Source: Branchiostoma floridae
Lineage: Eukaryota > Chordata > Leptocardii > Amphioxiformes > Branchiostomatidae
DNA length: 64,000 nt
Direction of reading: 5' to 3'
Assembly (NCBI RefSeq): GCF_000003815.2
Contig: NC_049981.1
Coordinates: 7,800,297-7,864,296, forward strand
The position numbers and the translations under genes were made by a program. This document shows, piece by piece, positions 1 through 11,719 of the stretch; positions within the stretch are counted from its first letter, which is position 1; each line of letters opens with the position of its first letter. The notes under the pieces are model-generated. The model did no database searches. It saw nothing but the letters and a program-made list of their open reading frames with translations, and was not told the origin of the DNA.

Positions 1-3000
1 CACGGCACCGGGTAGAGGGTGATTTAATGACGTGACTGTAGCTTAGACTTTAAGTTCCGGCCCGGCAAACTTGGTATGGTTGGAAAGGTTGCATAGCAAG
101 GAATCGAAAGGTGCAAACAGCGAAATATTCAGATACTTTCTTCTCGAGATATTCTTGAGTATACGGGCTCTGTTTAGGCGCAACCGCTAGCCCCTTCTTC
201 TAAACACCGCCGGTCACGGCACCGGGTAGAGGGGTGACTTGATAACGCCAGTGTAGCTTAGGCTTCAAGTTCCGGCCTGGCAAACTTGGTATGGTTGAAA
301 AGGTCGCTTAGCAAGGAATCGAAAGATGAAAACCGCAAAATAGTCGGATACTTTCTTCTCGAGATATTCTTGAGTATACGGGCTATGTTTAGGCGCAACC
401 GCTAGCCCCTTCTTCTAAACACCGCCGGTCACGGCACCGTGTAGGGGGTGACTTAATGACGTGACTGTAGCTTAGACTTGAAGTTCCGGCCCGGCAAACT
501 TGGTATGGTTGGAAATGTTGCATAGCAAGGAATCGAAAGGTGCAAACCGCAAAATAGTCGGATACTTTCTTCTCGACATATTCTTGAGTATACGGGCTCC
601 GTTTAGGCGCAACCGCTAGCCCCTTCTTCTAAACACCGCCGGTCACGGCACCGGGTAGGGGGTGACTTAATGACGCGACTGTAGCTTAGACCTTAAGTTC
701 CGGCCCGGCAAACTTGGTATGGTTGAAAAGGTTGCATAGCAAGGAATCGAAAGGTGCAAACTGCAAAATAGTCGGATACTTTCTTCTCGAGATATTCTTG
801 AGTATACGGGCTATGTTTAGGCGCAACCGCTAGCCCCTTCTTCTAAACACCGCCGGTCACGGCACCGGGTAGAGGGTGATTTAATGACGTGACTGTAGCT
901 TAAACTTTAAGTTCCGGCCCGGCAAACTTGGTATGGTTGGAAAGGTTGCATAGCAAGGAATCGAAAGGTGCAAACAGCGAAATATTCAGATACTTTCTTC
1001 TCGAGATATTCTTGAGTATACGGGCTCTGTTTAGGCGCAACCGCTAGCCCCTTCTTCTAAACACCGCCGGTCACGGCACCGGGTAGAGGGTGATTTAATG
1101 ACGTGACTGTAGCTTAGACTTTAAGTTCCGGCCCGGCAAACTTGGTATGGTTGGAAAGGTTGCCTAGCAAGGAATCGAAAGGTGCAAATCGCAAAATAGT
1201 CAGATACTTCCTTCTCGAGATATTCTTGAGTATACGGGCTCTGTTTAGGCGCAACCGCTACCTCCTTTTTTGAAACACCGCCTGTCATGGCACCGGGTAG
1301 AGGGGTGACTTGATAACGCCAGTGTAGCNNNNNNNNNNNNNNNNNNNNNNNNNNNNNNNNNNNNNNNNNNNNNNNNNNNNNNNNNNNNNNNNNNNNNNNN
1401 NNNNNNNNNNNNNNNNNNNNNNNNNNNNNNNNNNNNNNNNNNNNNNNNNNNNGCTATGTTTAGGCGCAACCGCTGGTCCCTTCTTCTAAACACCTGCCGG
1501 TCACGGCACCGGGTACGGGGTGACTTAATGACGCGACTGTAGCTTAGACTTTAAGTTCCGGCCCGGCAAACTTGGTATGGTTGGAAAGGTCGCTTGCCTA
1601 GCAAGGAATAGAAAGGTGCAAACCGCAAAATATTCAGATACTTCCTTCTCGAGATATTCTTGAGTATACGGTATCTGTTTAGGCGCAACCGCTACCTCCT
1701 TTTTTGAAACACCGCCTGTCATGGCACCGGGTAGGGGGTGACTTAATGACGTGACTGTAGCTTAGACTTTAAGTTCCGGCCCGGCAAACTTGGTATGGTT
1801 GGAAAGGTTGCTTGCCTAGCAAGGAATAGAAAGGTGCAAACCGCAAAATATTCAGATACTTCCTTCTCGAGATATTCTTGAGTATACGGGCTCTGTTTAG
1901 GCGCAACCGCTACCTCCTTTTTTGAAACACCGCCTGTCATGGCACCGTGTAGGGGGTGACTTAATGACGTGACTGTAGCTTAGACTTGAAGTTCCGGCCC
2001 GGCAAACTTGGTATGGTTGGTAAGGTTGCCTAGCAAGGAATCGAAAGGTGCAAATCGCAAAATAGTCGGATACTTCCTTCTCGAGATATTCTTGAGTATT
2101 CGGGCTCTGTTTAGGCGCAACCGCTTCCTCATTTTTTGAAACACCGCCTGTCATGGCACCGGGTAGAGGGGTAACCTGATAACGCGACTGTAGCTTAGGC
2201 TTCAATTTCCGGCCTGGCAAACTTGGTATAGTTGAAAAGGTTGCCTAGCAAGGAATCGAAAGGTGCAAACCGCAAAATTGTCGGATACTTTCTTCTCGAG
2301 ATATTCTTGAGTATACGGGCTCTGTTTAGGCGCAACAGCTGGCCCCTTCTTCTAAACACCGCCGGTCACAGCACCGGGTAGGGGGTGACTTAATGACACG
2401 ACTGTAGCTTAGACTTTAAGTTCCGGCCCGGCAAACTTGGTATGGTTAGAAAGGTTGCATAGCAAGGAATCGAAAGGTGCAAACCGCAAAATATTCAGAT
2501 ACTTCCTTCTCGAGATATTCTTGAGTATACGGGCTCTGTTTAGGCGCAACCGCTACCTCCTTTTTTGAAACACCGGCTGTCATGGCACCGGGTAGAGGGG
2601 TGACTTGATAACGCGAGTCTAGCTTAGGCTTTAAGTTCCGGCCCGGCAAACTTGGTATGGTTGGAAAGGTTGCTTGCCTAGCAAGGAATGGAAAGGTGCA
2701 AACCGCAAAATATTCAGACACTTCCTTCTCGAGATATTCTTGAGTATACGGGCTCTGTTTAGACGCAACCGCTGGCCCCTTCTTCTAAACACCACCGGTC
2801 ACGGCACCGGGTAGAGGGGTGACTTAATGACGCGACTGTAGCTTAGACCTTAAGTTCCGGCCCGGCAAACTTGGTATGGTTGGAAAGGTTGCATAGCAAG
2901 GAATCGAAAGATGAAAACAGCAAAATATTCGGATATTTCCTTCTCGAGATATTTTTGAGTATACGGGCTCTGTTTAGGCGCAACAGCTAGCTCACCTCCT

Positions 3001-3255
3001 TTTTTGAAACACCGCCTGTCACGCCAATGGGTAGAGAGGTGACTTGAAAACGCGATTGTAGCTTAGGCTTCAAGTTCCGGCCTGGCAAACTTGGTATGGA
3101 TGTAAAGTTCGCTTAGCAAGGAATCGAAAGGTGCAAACCGCAAAATATTCGGATACTTCCTTCTCGAGGTATTCTTGAGTATACGGGCTCTGTTTAGGCG
3201 CAACCGCTAGCTCCTTATTTGAAACACCGCCTGTGATGGCACCGGGTAGAGGGTG
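1..3255. repeat. Satellite array, about 215-bp units
   Basis: About fifteen head-to-tail units of roughly 214-219 bp, marked by recurring GGCACCGGGTAG, CCCGGCAAACTTGGTATGG and TTCTCGAGATATTCTTGAGT. Unit starts were read at 1, 215, 430 and 644. Two end variants alternate, one with CCCCTTCTTCTAAACACC and one with CCTCCTTTTTTGAAACACC, and some units carry an extra CTTGC. The unit at 1 is nearly identical to the one about 858 bp later, but the next units do not keep that register, so there is no clean higher-order repeat. Short open frames across units are by-products of the repetition. Confidence 0.95.
1329..1452. other. Assembly gap (N run) inside the satellite
   Basis: 124 N bases; the flanks on both sides are satellite. 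Confidence 1.
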
Positions 3256-3473
3256 TAATGGTTTATTGAGCAAAAACATATCGCTACATTCGCAGCCTGA
3301 CGGCTGAATTGCAGTTGCAATATCACATTAAAACAAACGCATTTGATTAATGTCCAACAAGGCAAATCATTAAGATAAAAGTACGTGTAAAATCAGTTAG
3401 GTACGAATATAATACATGATATCGACCAGCGAATATCTAGAACGAAAATTAGAGGCATACAATATTGGCAGGA

Positions 3474-5096
3474 TTAAGGCATGGGGGCATTACAGTTGAG
3501 TAGACGGACCATGTGCGGAATGGCACTAGACCTATAGCGTTCAGTTCTGCACTTGGGAATGTCCAGTTTGTTGGCAGAGCGGGTTTGTCGGCAACTAATG
3601 TTCTGTCTTGTGGATGGTAGGAAGTGGCGATATTGATCAGAGACTAAGAGTGATTGAGCAAACCGAAGTGTCAGATTCGAACGCCTGGAGTGGAGTGATG
3701 GAAGGCCAAGCTGTGTACACGCATCTCGGTAGCTGGTGTAGTCGCGTCCCATGATGATACGTACCGCTCTGCGCTGGATACGTTCGATCTTGTTGCTCAG
3801 CTGTGTGGTTAACCCTGGGTGCCAGACAGGGGCTGAGTACTCAGTAACTGGGCGAATGTAGGAAGTGTAGACAGTCACGAGGTCTTCCTTCGAAGTGTTG
3901 AAATGCTTCAGTCTGCGCAGAAAGAACAGACGTTGGCTTGCCTTACTGTATGTGTGGTCGACGTGCGCGTTCCATCTGAGGTCAGACTGTAGGTAGAGAC
4001 CGAGTATTCTCATGACTCTTACTTCCACTAGAGAAATGTCGTTGATCTTGAGCGGGGGAGGAGGGCGTGGAGTCATGCTGAATTGGACATGGAGAACCAT
4101 ACATTTACCCGGATGGAGAACCATCTGGCTCTCCTGGGACCATGTGGTCAAGTCAGTAAGGTCCTGTTGGATGCTCGGAGGTTGTGATGACGAGTTTCTA
4201 GTTTCCAACAAGTTCAAGTCATCTACAAACTTCCATCTCTTGGATAGGGCTTGGCGTGCTGCACTGTTTATATAAACAATGAATATGATGGGGCCAAGAA
4301 TCGTTCCTTGCGGTAGGCCACAGGTTACAGAAACAGATTCAGAAAGGGCTCCGTGGTAACGGACCATCTGTTGTCTGTTCGTGAGGAAGTCCGAGATCCA
4401 TTTGACTAGAGATGGCCGTAATCCCAACTCAATCAGTCGGCGAATAGCTAAGGTGTGACTCACACGGTCGAAGGCTTTACTGTAATCCGTGGACACCAGG
4501 GAGCTCAGGGTACCAGGTCTGTCGGAGGCCTTGAATAAGTCGTTTGTAAGGTCTAACAGACAATGGGTGGTGGATCGACCCTTCAGGCAGCCGAATTGCT
4601 GGGGGTCGATTTCAGATTTAATGTCCGACAATACCCATTGACTGATGAAGCTTTCAGCAACTTTGCCTAACAAAGAGGTCAGTGAGATGGGTCGTAGTTC
4701 TTTGACCGAGGGAGGTTTCGTCTTAGGCACTGGGACCACAACGGCGCATTTCCACTCCTCTGGCACGGTACCCTGTTGGAGGGAGGCGTTCAGGATATCT
4801 GCAAGAGGCGTGCTCAATTCACATGCAAATTCTTTGACAAGTTTACCCGGTATCCCATCCGGCCCTGCGGCTTTTCTGGTTTTCACTTTCAAAAGTTTGT
4901 TGTAAACCTCCCATGGTTCTACCGATGGTGCTGGGAGTGACGGTAGGTAGGACGGCAGGAGTGATGGGTCTAATGGTGGTAGGGACTGGATCACTGAGGC
5001 AAGAGATGTGTTGATCTCATTGGCTATACCACGTTTGTTGGTCGGATCTATGTCTTCAATGTGGATGACTGGTTCGGTACGGGTCATGTTTGCCAT
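3474..5096 (-). CDS. CR1-like LINE reverse transcriptase, partial ORF2
   Basis: A 540-residue open frame holding the fingers, palm and thumb of a non-LTR reverse transcriptase. Visible blocks are GPDGIPGKL, LRPISLTSLLGKVAE, the motif A region DYSKAFDRVSH, GLPQGTILGP (motif B) and FVDDLNLLE (motif C) near residue 290, where most CR1 proteins have YADD or FADD. The C-terminal thumb SYIRPVTEYSAPVWHPGL is also present. The apurinic-type endonuclease expected upstream is absent. A frame change and stop separate it from the linker at 5118-5366, so the copy is probably dead, although this part has no internal stop. Confidence 0.85.
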   Translation of the reverse strand: MANMTRTEPVIHIEDIDPTNKRGIANEINTSLASVIQSLPPLDPSLLPSYLPSLPAPSVEPWEVYNKLLKVKTRKAAGPDGIPGKLVKEFACELSTPLADILNASLQQGTVPEEWKCAVVVPVPKTKPPSVKELRPISLTSLLGKVAESFISQWVLSDIKSEIDPQQFGCLKGRSTTHCLLDLTNDLFKASDRPGTLSSLVSTDYSKAFDRVSHTLAIRRLIELGLRPSLVKWISDFLTNRQQMVRYHGALSESVSVTCGLPQGTILGPIIFIVYINSAARQALSKRWKFVDDLNLLETRNSSSQPPSIQQDLTDLTTWSQESQMVLHPGKCMVLHVQFSMTPRPPPPLKINDISLVEVRVMRILGLYLQSDLRWNAHVDHTYSKASQRLFFLRRLKHFNTSKEDLVTVYTSYIRPVTEYSAPVWHPGLTTQLSNKIERIQRRAVRIIMGRDYTSYRDACTQLGLPSLHSRRSNLTLRFAQSLLVSDQYRHFLPSTRQNISCRQTRSANKLDIPKCRTERYRSSAIPHMVRLLNCNAPMP

Positions 5097-5117
5097 GTGT
5101 TTTACTTCTTTGTGCCA

Positions 5118-5366
5118 TTAAGCAGCGTCCTCCTTCTTGAGTCTTTTGACTTTAGAGTTGTAGTGTACCTCTTTGGCTGCCTTGATCGCACGTTGGGTCT
5201 TGTTTCTAAGTTGCTTCCAGGCAATGGGGTCACTTAAGAAAGCCCGCTGGCGTTGGTGGATCAGGGCCTTTATGTCCGGTGTAATCCAGGGCTTGTCGTG
5301 TTGGTGTAGTCGAACAACCCTTAGAGGGAAGAACCGGTTCATTTGGGACAGGAGGGTGGTGTACAT
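5118..5366 (-). pseudogene. CR1 LINE linker fragment
   Basis: The frame contains HDKPWITPDIKALIHQRQRAF, the segment that lies between endonuclease and reverse transcriptase in CR1 ORF2; the LINE at 46386 has the related DKPWITVTIKELIAARQQAF. It is out of frame with 3474-5096 and belongs to the same insertion. Confidence 0.7.
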
Positions 5367-5399
5367 GGCGCGGCTTTTCTCAACTGCGGTGGGGGCCAG

Positions 5400-5622
5400 G
5401 GTGACTTAATGACGCGACTGTAGCATAGACTTCAAGTTCCGGCCCGGCAAACTTGGTATGGTTGGAAAGGTTGCATAGCAAGGAATCGAAAGGTGCAAAC
5501 CGCAAAATTGTCGGATACTTTCTTCTCGAGATATTCTTGAGTATACGGGCTCTGTTTAGGCGCAACCGCTAGCCCCTTCTTCTAAACACCGCCGGTCACG
5601 GCACCGGGTAGAGGGTGACTAA
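5400..5622. repeat. Satellite unit between two insertions
   Basis: Same 215-bp unit as the array at 1-3255. It ends at GGTGACTAA where the foldback element begins. Confidence 0.95.
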
Positions 5623-6342
5623 GGCCCCGTTCATATTAGGATTCGCGTATCGGGATATATCCGGATACGGCGTAAATCAGGATATATCCATTTGCGTTCA
5701 TACTAGGGTTAACGAATCCGGATATGATTATTCGTGTCCAAAATAAGATCCGGATATATCCTAATTACACCATCTGATGCTGCTTGGTGAAGTCAAACTT
5801 AACTCTTAAGTAGCGTTTGCTTTGGTGTAGCATGGTAAACGAGCTGCGTCGCGCAGGTAGATGATGCCAACGCCCGAAATGAACAGTAGAAAAGTAAAGA
5901 AATGCAACCAAAATGAAGGAGTGTTTGCACGGCTACAAGTACACATCTTCACACCTTACTAGAAAACTTGAAAATGATCTTTATTTTTAACTGACCGTTC
6001 TAGAATGTTCTTTAGAACAGGAGTTCGTACCTGCCAGGTGCGAACACCTACGACGCAGCCCGTTGCCTCATCCTTACCATGCTACACCAGGCAAACGCTA
6101 CTTAAGAGTTAAGTTTGACTTCAGATCCGACAGTGAATCCGGATACGTGAATCCTATTGCGTTCATACCAGGGTTCACCCCGCAGCGAATCCGGATAAAT
6201 TCACCTCCAGATGTGGATTCGGCGTATCCGGATATATCCCATAAAGATCCGGATTCGGACCGTTCATACCAGGGTTCGCGAATCCGGATTCACCGCGAAT
6301 TAGGATATATCCTGATACGCGAATCCTAGTATGAACGGGGTG
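5623..6342. mobile_element. Foldback DNA element (MITE-like), TTAA-type target likely
   Basis: About 720 bp with long inverted arms. The ends are CCCCGTTCATATTAGGATTC on the left and, in inverse, CCCCGTTCATACTAGGATTC on the right. The inversion continues inward: GTCAAACTTAACTCTTAAGTA near 5790 is mirrored near 6110, leaving a loop of about 240 bp. The arms are full of GGATATATCCGGATA-type palindromes. Satellite lies on both sides, with CTAA on the left and TTAA on the right. That suggests a TTAA target (piggyBac or Kolobok style), with the left copy mutated. No transposase is present. Confidence 0.8.
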
Positions 6343-6380
6343 TTAATGACGCGACTGTAGCTTAGACTTCAAGTTCCGGC
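6343..6380. repeat. End of the satellite
   Basis: TTAATGACGCGACTGTAGCTT and the following bases match the satellite until GTTCCGGCC, after which the sequence is unrelated. Confidence 0.85.
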
Positions 6381-6662
6381 CAGCTGAAGTTGGAAGCACA
6401 CGTCTGTGGGAGGGCTGTTCTCGGGCATGTCTGAAGGCGAGGAACGGCGCCAGGACGTGGGAATGCCTCTCGCTTCAGCTGTAGTGTCTGCTGCAGTAGA
6501 ACAGGGTGGTGGCCGGCTTTCTCCTCTCGTCCCTCACTTCATGGATTGTATTGATTTTCGGTATGTGGGTAGATCTTGATAACACCTGGAAACGATTAGA
6601 TTTTGGGCCCTCTTGAGGCTTGCTACGGTACTGCAGCGGAACTTTCCAATTATGCCGGTGTT

Positions 6663-6666
6663 CTAC

Positions 6667-6701
<35 letters not shown>

Positions 6702-6702
6702 A
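6663..6702. repeat. CA microsatellite
   Basis: ACACACACAC run with a few interruptions by AAAC. Confidence 0.95.
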
Positions 6703-6719
6703 ACGCTACCCAAACAAGA

Positions 6720-7770
6720 GTTCGTAGACCTCAGACCTGCTTGAAATATATTGGGTGTCTGTAGACCTACTGTGTATTTTTTTCCTTTCTGTCTGTGGTG
6801 GTTGGAAAAGTGAGCTTTTTACGGTGTTGGTCGTGCACCATGCAAAGTCTGAAATTCCATTTTTTGAATTTGTATGATTGGACATGGATGAACATTACTT
6901 ATTTTGGATTTCTTAAGTAAATGACCAACAACAGTACCTTGAAGTTGTTGAGACGACTTTTTGCCACCCTTTTCTGTCTCAGATGGCCCATGTAGTTATT
7001 CTGTCACGTCATGATATATTCATTACTGATATCTTCCTATTTCAACGTAATGACCTAATGCAGCTGCTAAATCTCCTTGTGTGTTCTTCCAATGATATTC
7101 ATTATAGATTTATTTCTGGAGTGTTATATCACTTGACATTGTTATTTGCATAATTTGACCAGTGGCACTTTTACAGTAGTTCCTTAGCAATATGAATAGC
7201 GGTAGCCCCCATCCAGCAGCAACAGTTAGTCCCCAGGGTGGTATGATATTTTAATTCAATCCGTCCCACCCAAACCTAAATCTCTTGTAGTATCTAAGCC
7301 AAATTTAACAGCAGAATTTACTATTCAAAATGTCATTGTCAATCCCATCTATAGATGGCAATGGAAACTTCGAAAAGTTCAGAAAGCTGTTGTGGCCAGA
7401 GCAAACACCCAGCAAACATCCCCCCAAACAATTAGCAGTTGCTTAGAAGGGGGAAAACAATTTCATCATATATTTGCAGTAACAAGATAAATTTATATCA
7501 TCTGGCAGGAGATACTGTTGCCACTAAAACAGGGGATGCAAAGTAACCCGATACATTGAAGGTGGCACAGAACACTGCAAAAACAGGTGATGGTTCTACA
7601 GCCCAAACCCATCAGCTGTGATCATAACCAAGCAGACCTATTACCTGTTCTTTAGGATTAGCTGTTACACAGGATATTTAAAATTAGACCTGTCACTCAC
7701 ACAGCCACACAAACCCATCACCTGTATTCACAACCAAGCAGATATTAATGGACCTGCCCCAACACAAAAA
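6720..7770. other. No gene seen
   Basis: AT-rich sequence without coding or structural signal that I can support. Confidence 0.5.
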
Positions 7771-7774
7771 CAGC

Positions 7775-8345
7775 ATCAGCCTACAGTGTCAAGTTTAAAC
7801 ACAAGGAGATACAAATTCATACCTGACCATCAGGACACCATCACCAGCCCATGTACCAAATAGCAACACAATGGCACCTTGCGTTCTGGAGATACATCGC
7901 ACGCACCGTGCCCACACAAAAAGTAACCTACAGTGTCAAGTTCAAGCACCAAGAGCGCTAAAAAAATCATTTCACCCGCACCATCCGTTCAGAAGATACA
8001 ACACCGGAAAAACCCCTTCCGGACACAAAATTTCGACCTGCCGTGTCAAGTTCAAACACGACAAGGCCCAATCAATCCTAAGCAACAGGTAACAACCCCC
8101 ACCCATACGCCAAAAATCGTGGCCTTTTGGCCTTCGTGCCATTCGTCCAGGAGATACAGTGCTGAAAATGCCCCCAAAACACAAAAATGCACCCTTCAGT
8201 GTCAATTTCAAACGCCAGGAGGCCCCAAATCACACCTGAACGACAAACAACACCCCCCCCCACCCATGTACCAAAAATCATTGCGATCGCACAATTCGCT
8301 TTGGAAATACAGCGCCGAAAAGCCCCATCTTCCACACATTCCCAC
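7775..8345 (-). repeat. Degenerate tandem repeat, inverse orientation to the 8.47-9.73 kb array
   Basis: CAGTGTCAAGTTCAAACAC-like blocks recur near 7783, 7940, 8045 and 8198, each followed by a CCCATGTACCAAAAATC-like block and a GGAGATACA-like block. Read on the minus strand the order (GATTTTTGGTACATGGGTGGG, then GGGGCCTCCTGGCG) resembles the family at 8470-9730 (GATATTTGGTGGGTGGG, then GGGCCCCCTAGCGG). I take it as older, inverted material of that family. Confidence 0.5.
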
Positions 8346-8469
8346 GCTCCTGAAAACTAAACCTGCATTACATGCATGTAACAATAAATGTAAAGAGGTA
8401 CGTCTTGGTTTATCCAGGTTTCGTTATTACCTTTGCCAGAATGGCTAAGGTTATGTTTTCGGTTTGGTG

Positions 8470-9730
8470 GTGTGGTTCTCCCCGTTTGTGAGCAGCATAA
8501 CTCGAGAGGACTTCGATGGATGCAGCTGATATTGGGTGGGTGGGTAGGGGTGTGGAAGACGAAGGTCGAGTTCGATAATGGGCCTCCTAGCGGCTTGCTA
8601 AGGTACTGCAGCAGGACCTGCATGCTTGATATCTCGCGTTCCGGACATGCTGCGGTCGTGATTTTTGAGCGTTAGGGAGCCCTTAAAGCAGGGAGTGATT
8701 GCTGCGAGTTTGGGCCCCCTAGCGACTGGCTAAGGTACTGCAGCAGGACCTGCATGCTTGATATCTCGCGTTCCGGACATGCTGCGGTCGTGATTTTTGA
8801 GCGTTAGGGAGCCCTTAAAGCAGGGAGTGATTGCTGCGAGTTTGGGCCCCCTAGCGGCTTTCATGGAAGTGCAGGCGCCGGTTTAATTGCAAACTTTTGT
8901 CTGCGGACAGCATAACTCGAGAAGACTTCGACGGATGCAGCTGGTATTTGGTGGGTGGGTAGGGGTCTGGGAAACGAAGGGGGAGTTCGATAATGGGCCC
9001 CCTAGCGGCTTGCTAAGGTACTACAGCAGGACCTGCATGCTTGATATCTCGCGTTCCGGACATGCTGCGGTCGTGATTTTTGAGCGTAAGGGAGCCCTTA
9101 AAGCAGGGAGTGATTGCTGCGAGTTTGGGCACCCTAGCGGCTTGCTAAGGTACTGCAGCAGGACCTGCATGCTTGATATCTCGCGTTCCGGACATGCTGC
9201 GGTCGTGATTTTTGAGCGTTAGGGAGCCCTTAAAGCAGGGAGTGATGCTGCGAGTTTGGGCCCCCTAGTGGCTTTTTTGAAAGTGCGGGGGCCGGTTTAA
9301 TTGCAAACTTTTGTCCGCGGACAGCATAACTCGAGAAGACTTTGACGGATGCAGCTGGTATTTGGTNNNNNNNNNNNNNNNNNNNNNNNNNNNNNNNNNN
9401 NNNNNNNNNNNNNNNNNNNNNNNNNNNNNNNNNNNNNNNNNNNNNNNNNNNNNNNNNNNNNNNNNNNNNNNNNNNNNNNNNNNNNNNNNNNNNNNNNNNN
9501 NNNNNNNNNNNNNNNNNNNNNNNNNNNNNNNNNNNNNNNNNNNNNNNNNNNNNNNNNNNNNNNNNNNNCAGGCACCGGTTTAATTGCAAAACTTTGTTCG
9601 CGGATAGCATACCTCGAGAAGACTTCGACGGATGCAGCTGGTATTTGGTGGGTGGGTAGGGGTCTGGGAAACGAAGGGGGAGTTCGATAATGGGCCCCCT
9701 AGCGGCTTCCCTTGGTACTGCAGCGCAACT
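8470..9730 (+). repeat. Two-level tandem array, 414-bp units containing 132-bp doublets
   Basis: The block GCGGACAGCATAACTCGAGA, GATATTTGGTGGGTGGGTAG, GGGCCCCCTAGCGGCTTGCT recurs at about 8490, 8905, 9320 and 9600, a 414-bp spacing before the gap. Inside each, a unit containing AAGGTACTGCAGCAGGACCTG occurs twice, 132 bp apart (8601 and 8733; 9016 and 9148), almost identical. Confidence 0.85.
9367..9568. other. Assembly gap (N run) inside the array
   Basis: 202 N bases; the array continues on both sides, so copy number here is not reliable. Confidence 1.
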
Positions 9731-9814
9731 TCCGGGTGTGTTTTTCCATCTTCAGAACATGGTATGGCCACGAGTTTTGGGTGTTAGATAGCTGTTGTGC
9801 TCAGGAGTTGGTGA

Positions 9815-10295
9815 CATAAGTTTGGGTCCCCTAGCGGCTAGTTTAGGGATAGCCGGGGCATTCTTGTCGAAAACTTCTGAAGCATTACAACCCCCCCAGC
9901 CTGGTTTCAAATTGGTTGATTCCATCAGTGAGAGTGCACAGCACAGTTGACGCGTTACTTGATCCAATGTTGAGGTGAAAGGTGGTGACCTAAGGTGAGG
10001 TAGCAGCTGCTGATCTCTAAGGATTGAGTCAATGAAGTTTGTTGTGGGGCAGGACATATTTGAAGACAGGGATTTTTACGTTTGCCAGAATTGCTAATTG
10101 TGGATACTGGTGGAGCAGAGATTAACTTGGAGGTCTTGTCGGTATGCAAGCAACTTTGATGACCTAACTGACAGGTAAGATTGAATATATGATAACGATT
10201 TTAAGTGTTAGAAAGGTGTTGTTTGTTGGAAGACGTGACATATGTTTGAGTCCCCTAGCGGCTTGTTTCTGGGGATAGCAGGCATTTTTGTCGAA
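9815..10295 (+). repeat. Diverged solo fragments of the 414-bp family
   Basis: GGGTCCCCTAGCGGCTAG near 9825 and GAGTCCCCTAGCGGCTTG near 10245 are both followed by GGGGATAGC-like text. Further fragments of the family lie near 6605, 14355, 14480 and 14940-15080. Confidence 0.6.
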
Positions 10296-10779
10296 AAGTT
10301 CTGTGGAAATGCAAGGCATTTTTGTCATGACACTCTAATGTTGCCAAGTGGTAGAAGTAGTATGTTGCTCCCATGGAGTTAGGCCTTATTGTTGCCTCTG
10401 TATATTTTTTGATTCCACTGCTGGGCACTAGTGAATCCTTTCTGGTGGGTTGTTGTTGCATGACAGCCAACCATTCTTTGCAAGGATGTGTGAATTGTTA
10501 TATTCCTAGACCACTGACCCGTTTACAAGATGTTTCAAAAAATGGTAGGGAATGGTAAATAATGGTAGAATTCTGTTATCATTATCTAGAAACTATCAAA
10601 GGTATCAAGGTCTACATTATAAATATTTTTATAATTATGGAGGACCAGGGAAATATTCATAAGGTTGAAACAGTGCTTAGAATATGTCTGATGTATGAAA
10701 TGTTCTAGACATCTATGTACAAGACTTTAAAATCAATTGTAAGTAAAGGTAAGGGAGATCCGTACGGTTGCAGTTTCTT

Positions 10780-10985
10780 ATAACTCGAGAGGGCTGCGAC
10801 GGATGCTGATGATATTTGGTGGGTGGGTAGGGGTCTGGGGAACGAAGGGGGAGTTCGATAATGGGCACCCTAGCGGCTTGCTAAGGTACTGCAGCGGAAC
10901 CTCCATGTCTGATATCTCGCATTTTGGACATGCTGCGGTCGTGATTTTTGAGCGGTAGGGAGCCCTCAAAGCGCCTTGGAGACCA
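10780..10985 (+). repeat. Solo copy of the 414-bp family
   Basis: Contains TAACTCGAGAGGGCTGCGACG, GATATTTGGTGGGTGGGTAG and CTAGCGGCTTGCTAAGGTAC in the same order as the array at 8.47-9.73 kb. Confidence 0.75.
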
Positions 10986-10989
10986 ATGT

Positions 10990-11281
10990 CCTGTAATGGG
11001 GGAGGATCCTGGTGGCCCCGAACAGTACTACTGCAATGGGGGGGTTTAAAGAATGGTAAATAATGGTAGAATGCTGTTATCATTATCTAGAAACTATCAG
11101 AAGTATCAAGTTCCACTTTATAAATATTTATATAATTATGCAGGACCAGGGACATATTTATAAAGTTGAAACAGTGTCCCTTAGAGGACGTGCTAAAATT
11201 TTCGGCGCATACAGGAATCGTAGCTAAAATTGTCGATCCTCAAGCGCACCAACCTACGAACTGTTTGTGGGATGTTCAGAT
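10990..11281 (+). repeat. Duplicated block, copy 1 of about 290 bp
   Basis: TAATGGGGGAGGATCCTGGTG through GTTTGTGGGATGTTCAGATA, nearly identical to 12735-13025. Shorter related pieces lie at 10545-10690 and 11465-11610 (GAATGGTAGAATGC, then CATTATCTAGAAACTATCA). Confidence 0.8.
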
Positions 11282-11719
11282 AGCATGTTGACCCCATAAA
11301 AGGAAGCCATAGTAGTATTGTTATCTCTCTATATTTTTAAGTTCCACTGCTGGGCACTGGTGAATCCTTTGTGGTGGGCTATTGTTGCATGACTGGTAAC
11401 CTTTCTTTGCAAGGACGTGTGAATTGTTATATTCCTAGAGCACTGACCCATTTACAAGATGTTTAAAGAAATGGTAGGGAATGGAAAAGAATGGTAGAAT
11501 GCCGTTGTCATTATCTAGAAACTATCAGAGGTATCAAGTTTTACATTATAAATATTTTATAATTATGCAGGACCAGGGACATATTCATAAAGTTGAGACA
11601 GTGTTTAAAATGTGTATGATGTATGAAGTGCTCTAGACATCTAAGTACAAGACTTTAAAGGCAATTGTAAATAATGGTAAGGAACATTCGTATGATGACT
11701 TAGAATGGATACAATTTGA

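Larger units (their letters stand above)
3256..5399 (-). mobile_element. 5'-truncated CR1-type LINE inserted in the satellite
   Basis: The satellite breaks off after GGGTAGAGGGTG near 3255 and resumes at GTGACTTAATGACG near 5400. The interval between is a minus-strand non-LTR retrotransposon lacking its endonuclease. The remaining parts are the linker before the reverse transcriptase (5118-5366), the reverse transcriptase frame (3474-5096) and a 3' tail. Only about 3 bp (GTG) could be a target duplication. It must be younger than the satellite unit it splits. Confidence 0.85.

Noticed and set aside
1525-3279. Repeated minus-strand frames of 65-107 codons across the satellite
   Set aside because: They follow the 215-bp unit and are kept open only by similarity between units; no start context, conserved domain or codon signal.
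4012-4905. Plus-strand frames opposite the first LINE
   Set aside because: Antisense shadows of the reverse transcriptase frame.
7933-8448. 171-codon plus-strand frame
   Set aside because: Lies wholly in degenerate tandem repeats; composition is biased (Pro/Lys/Gln/His) and no family is recognisable.
9230-9690. Long frames around 9.3-9.7 kb
   Set aside because: They cross 202 N bases and have no real sequence in between.
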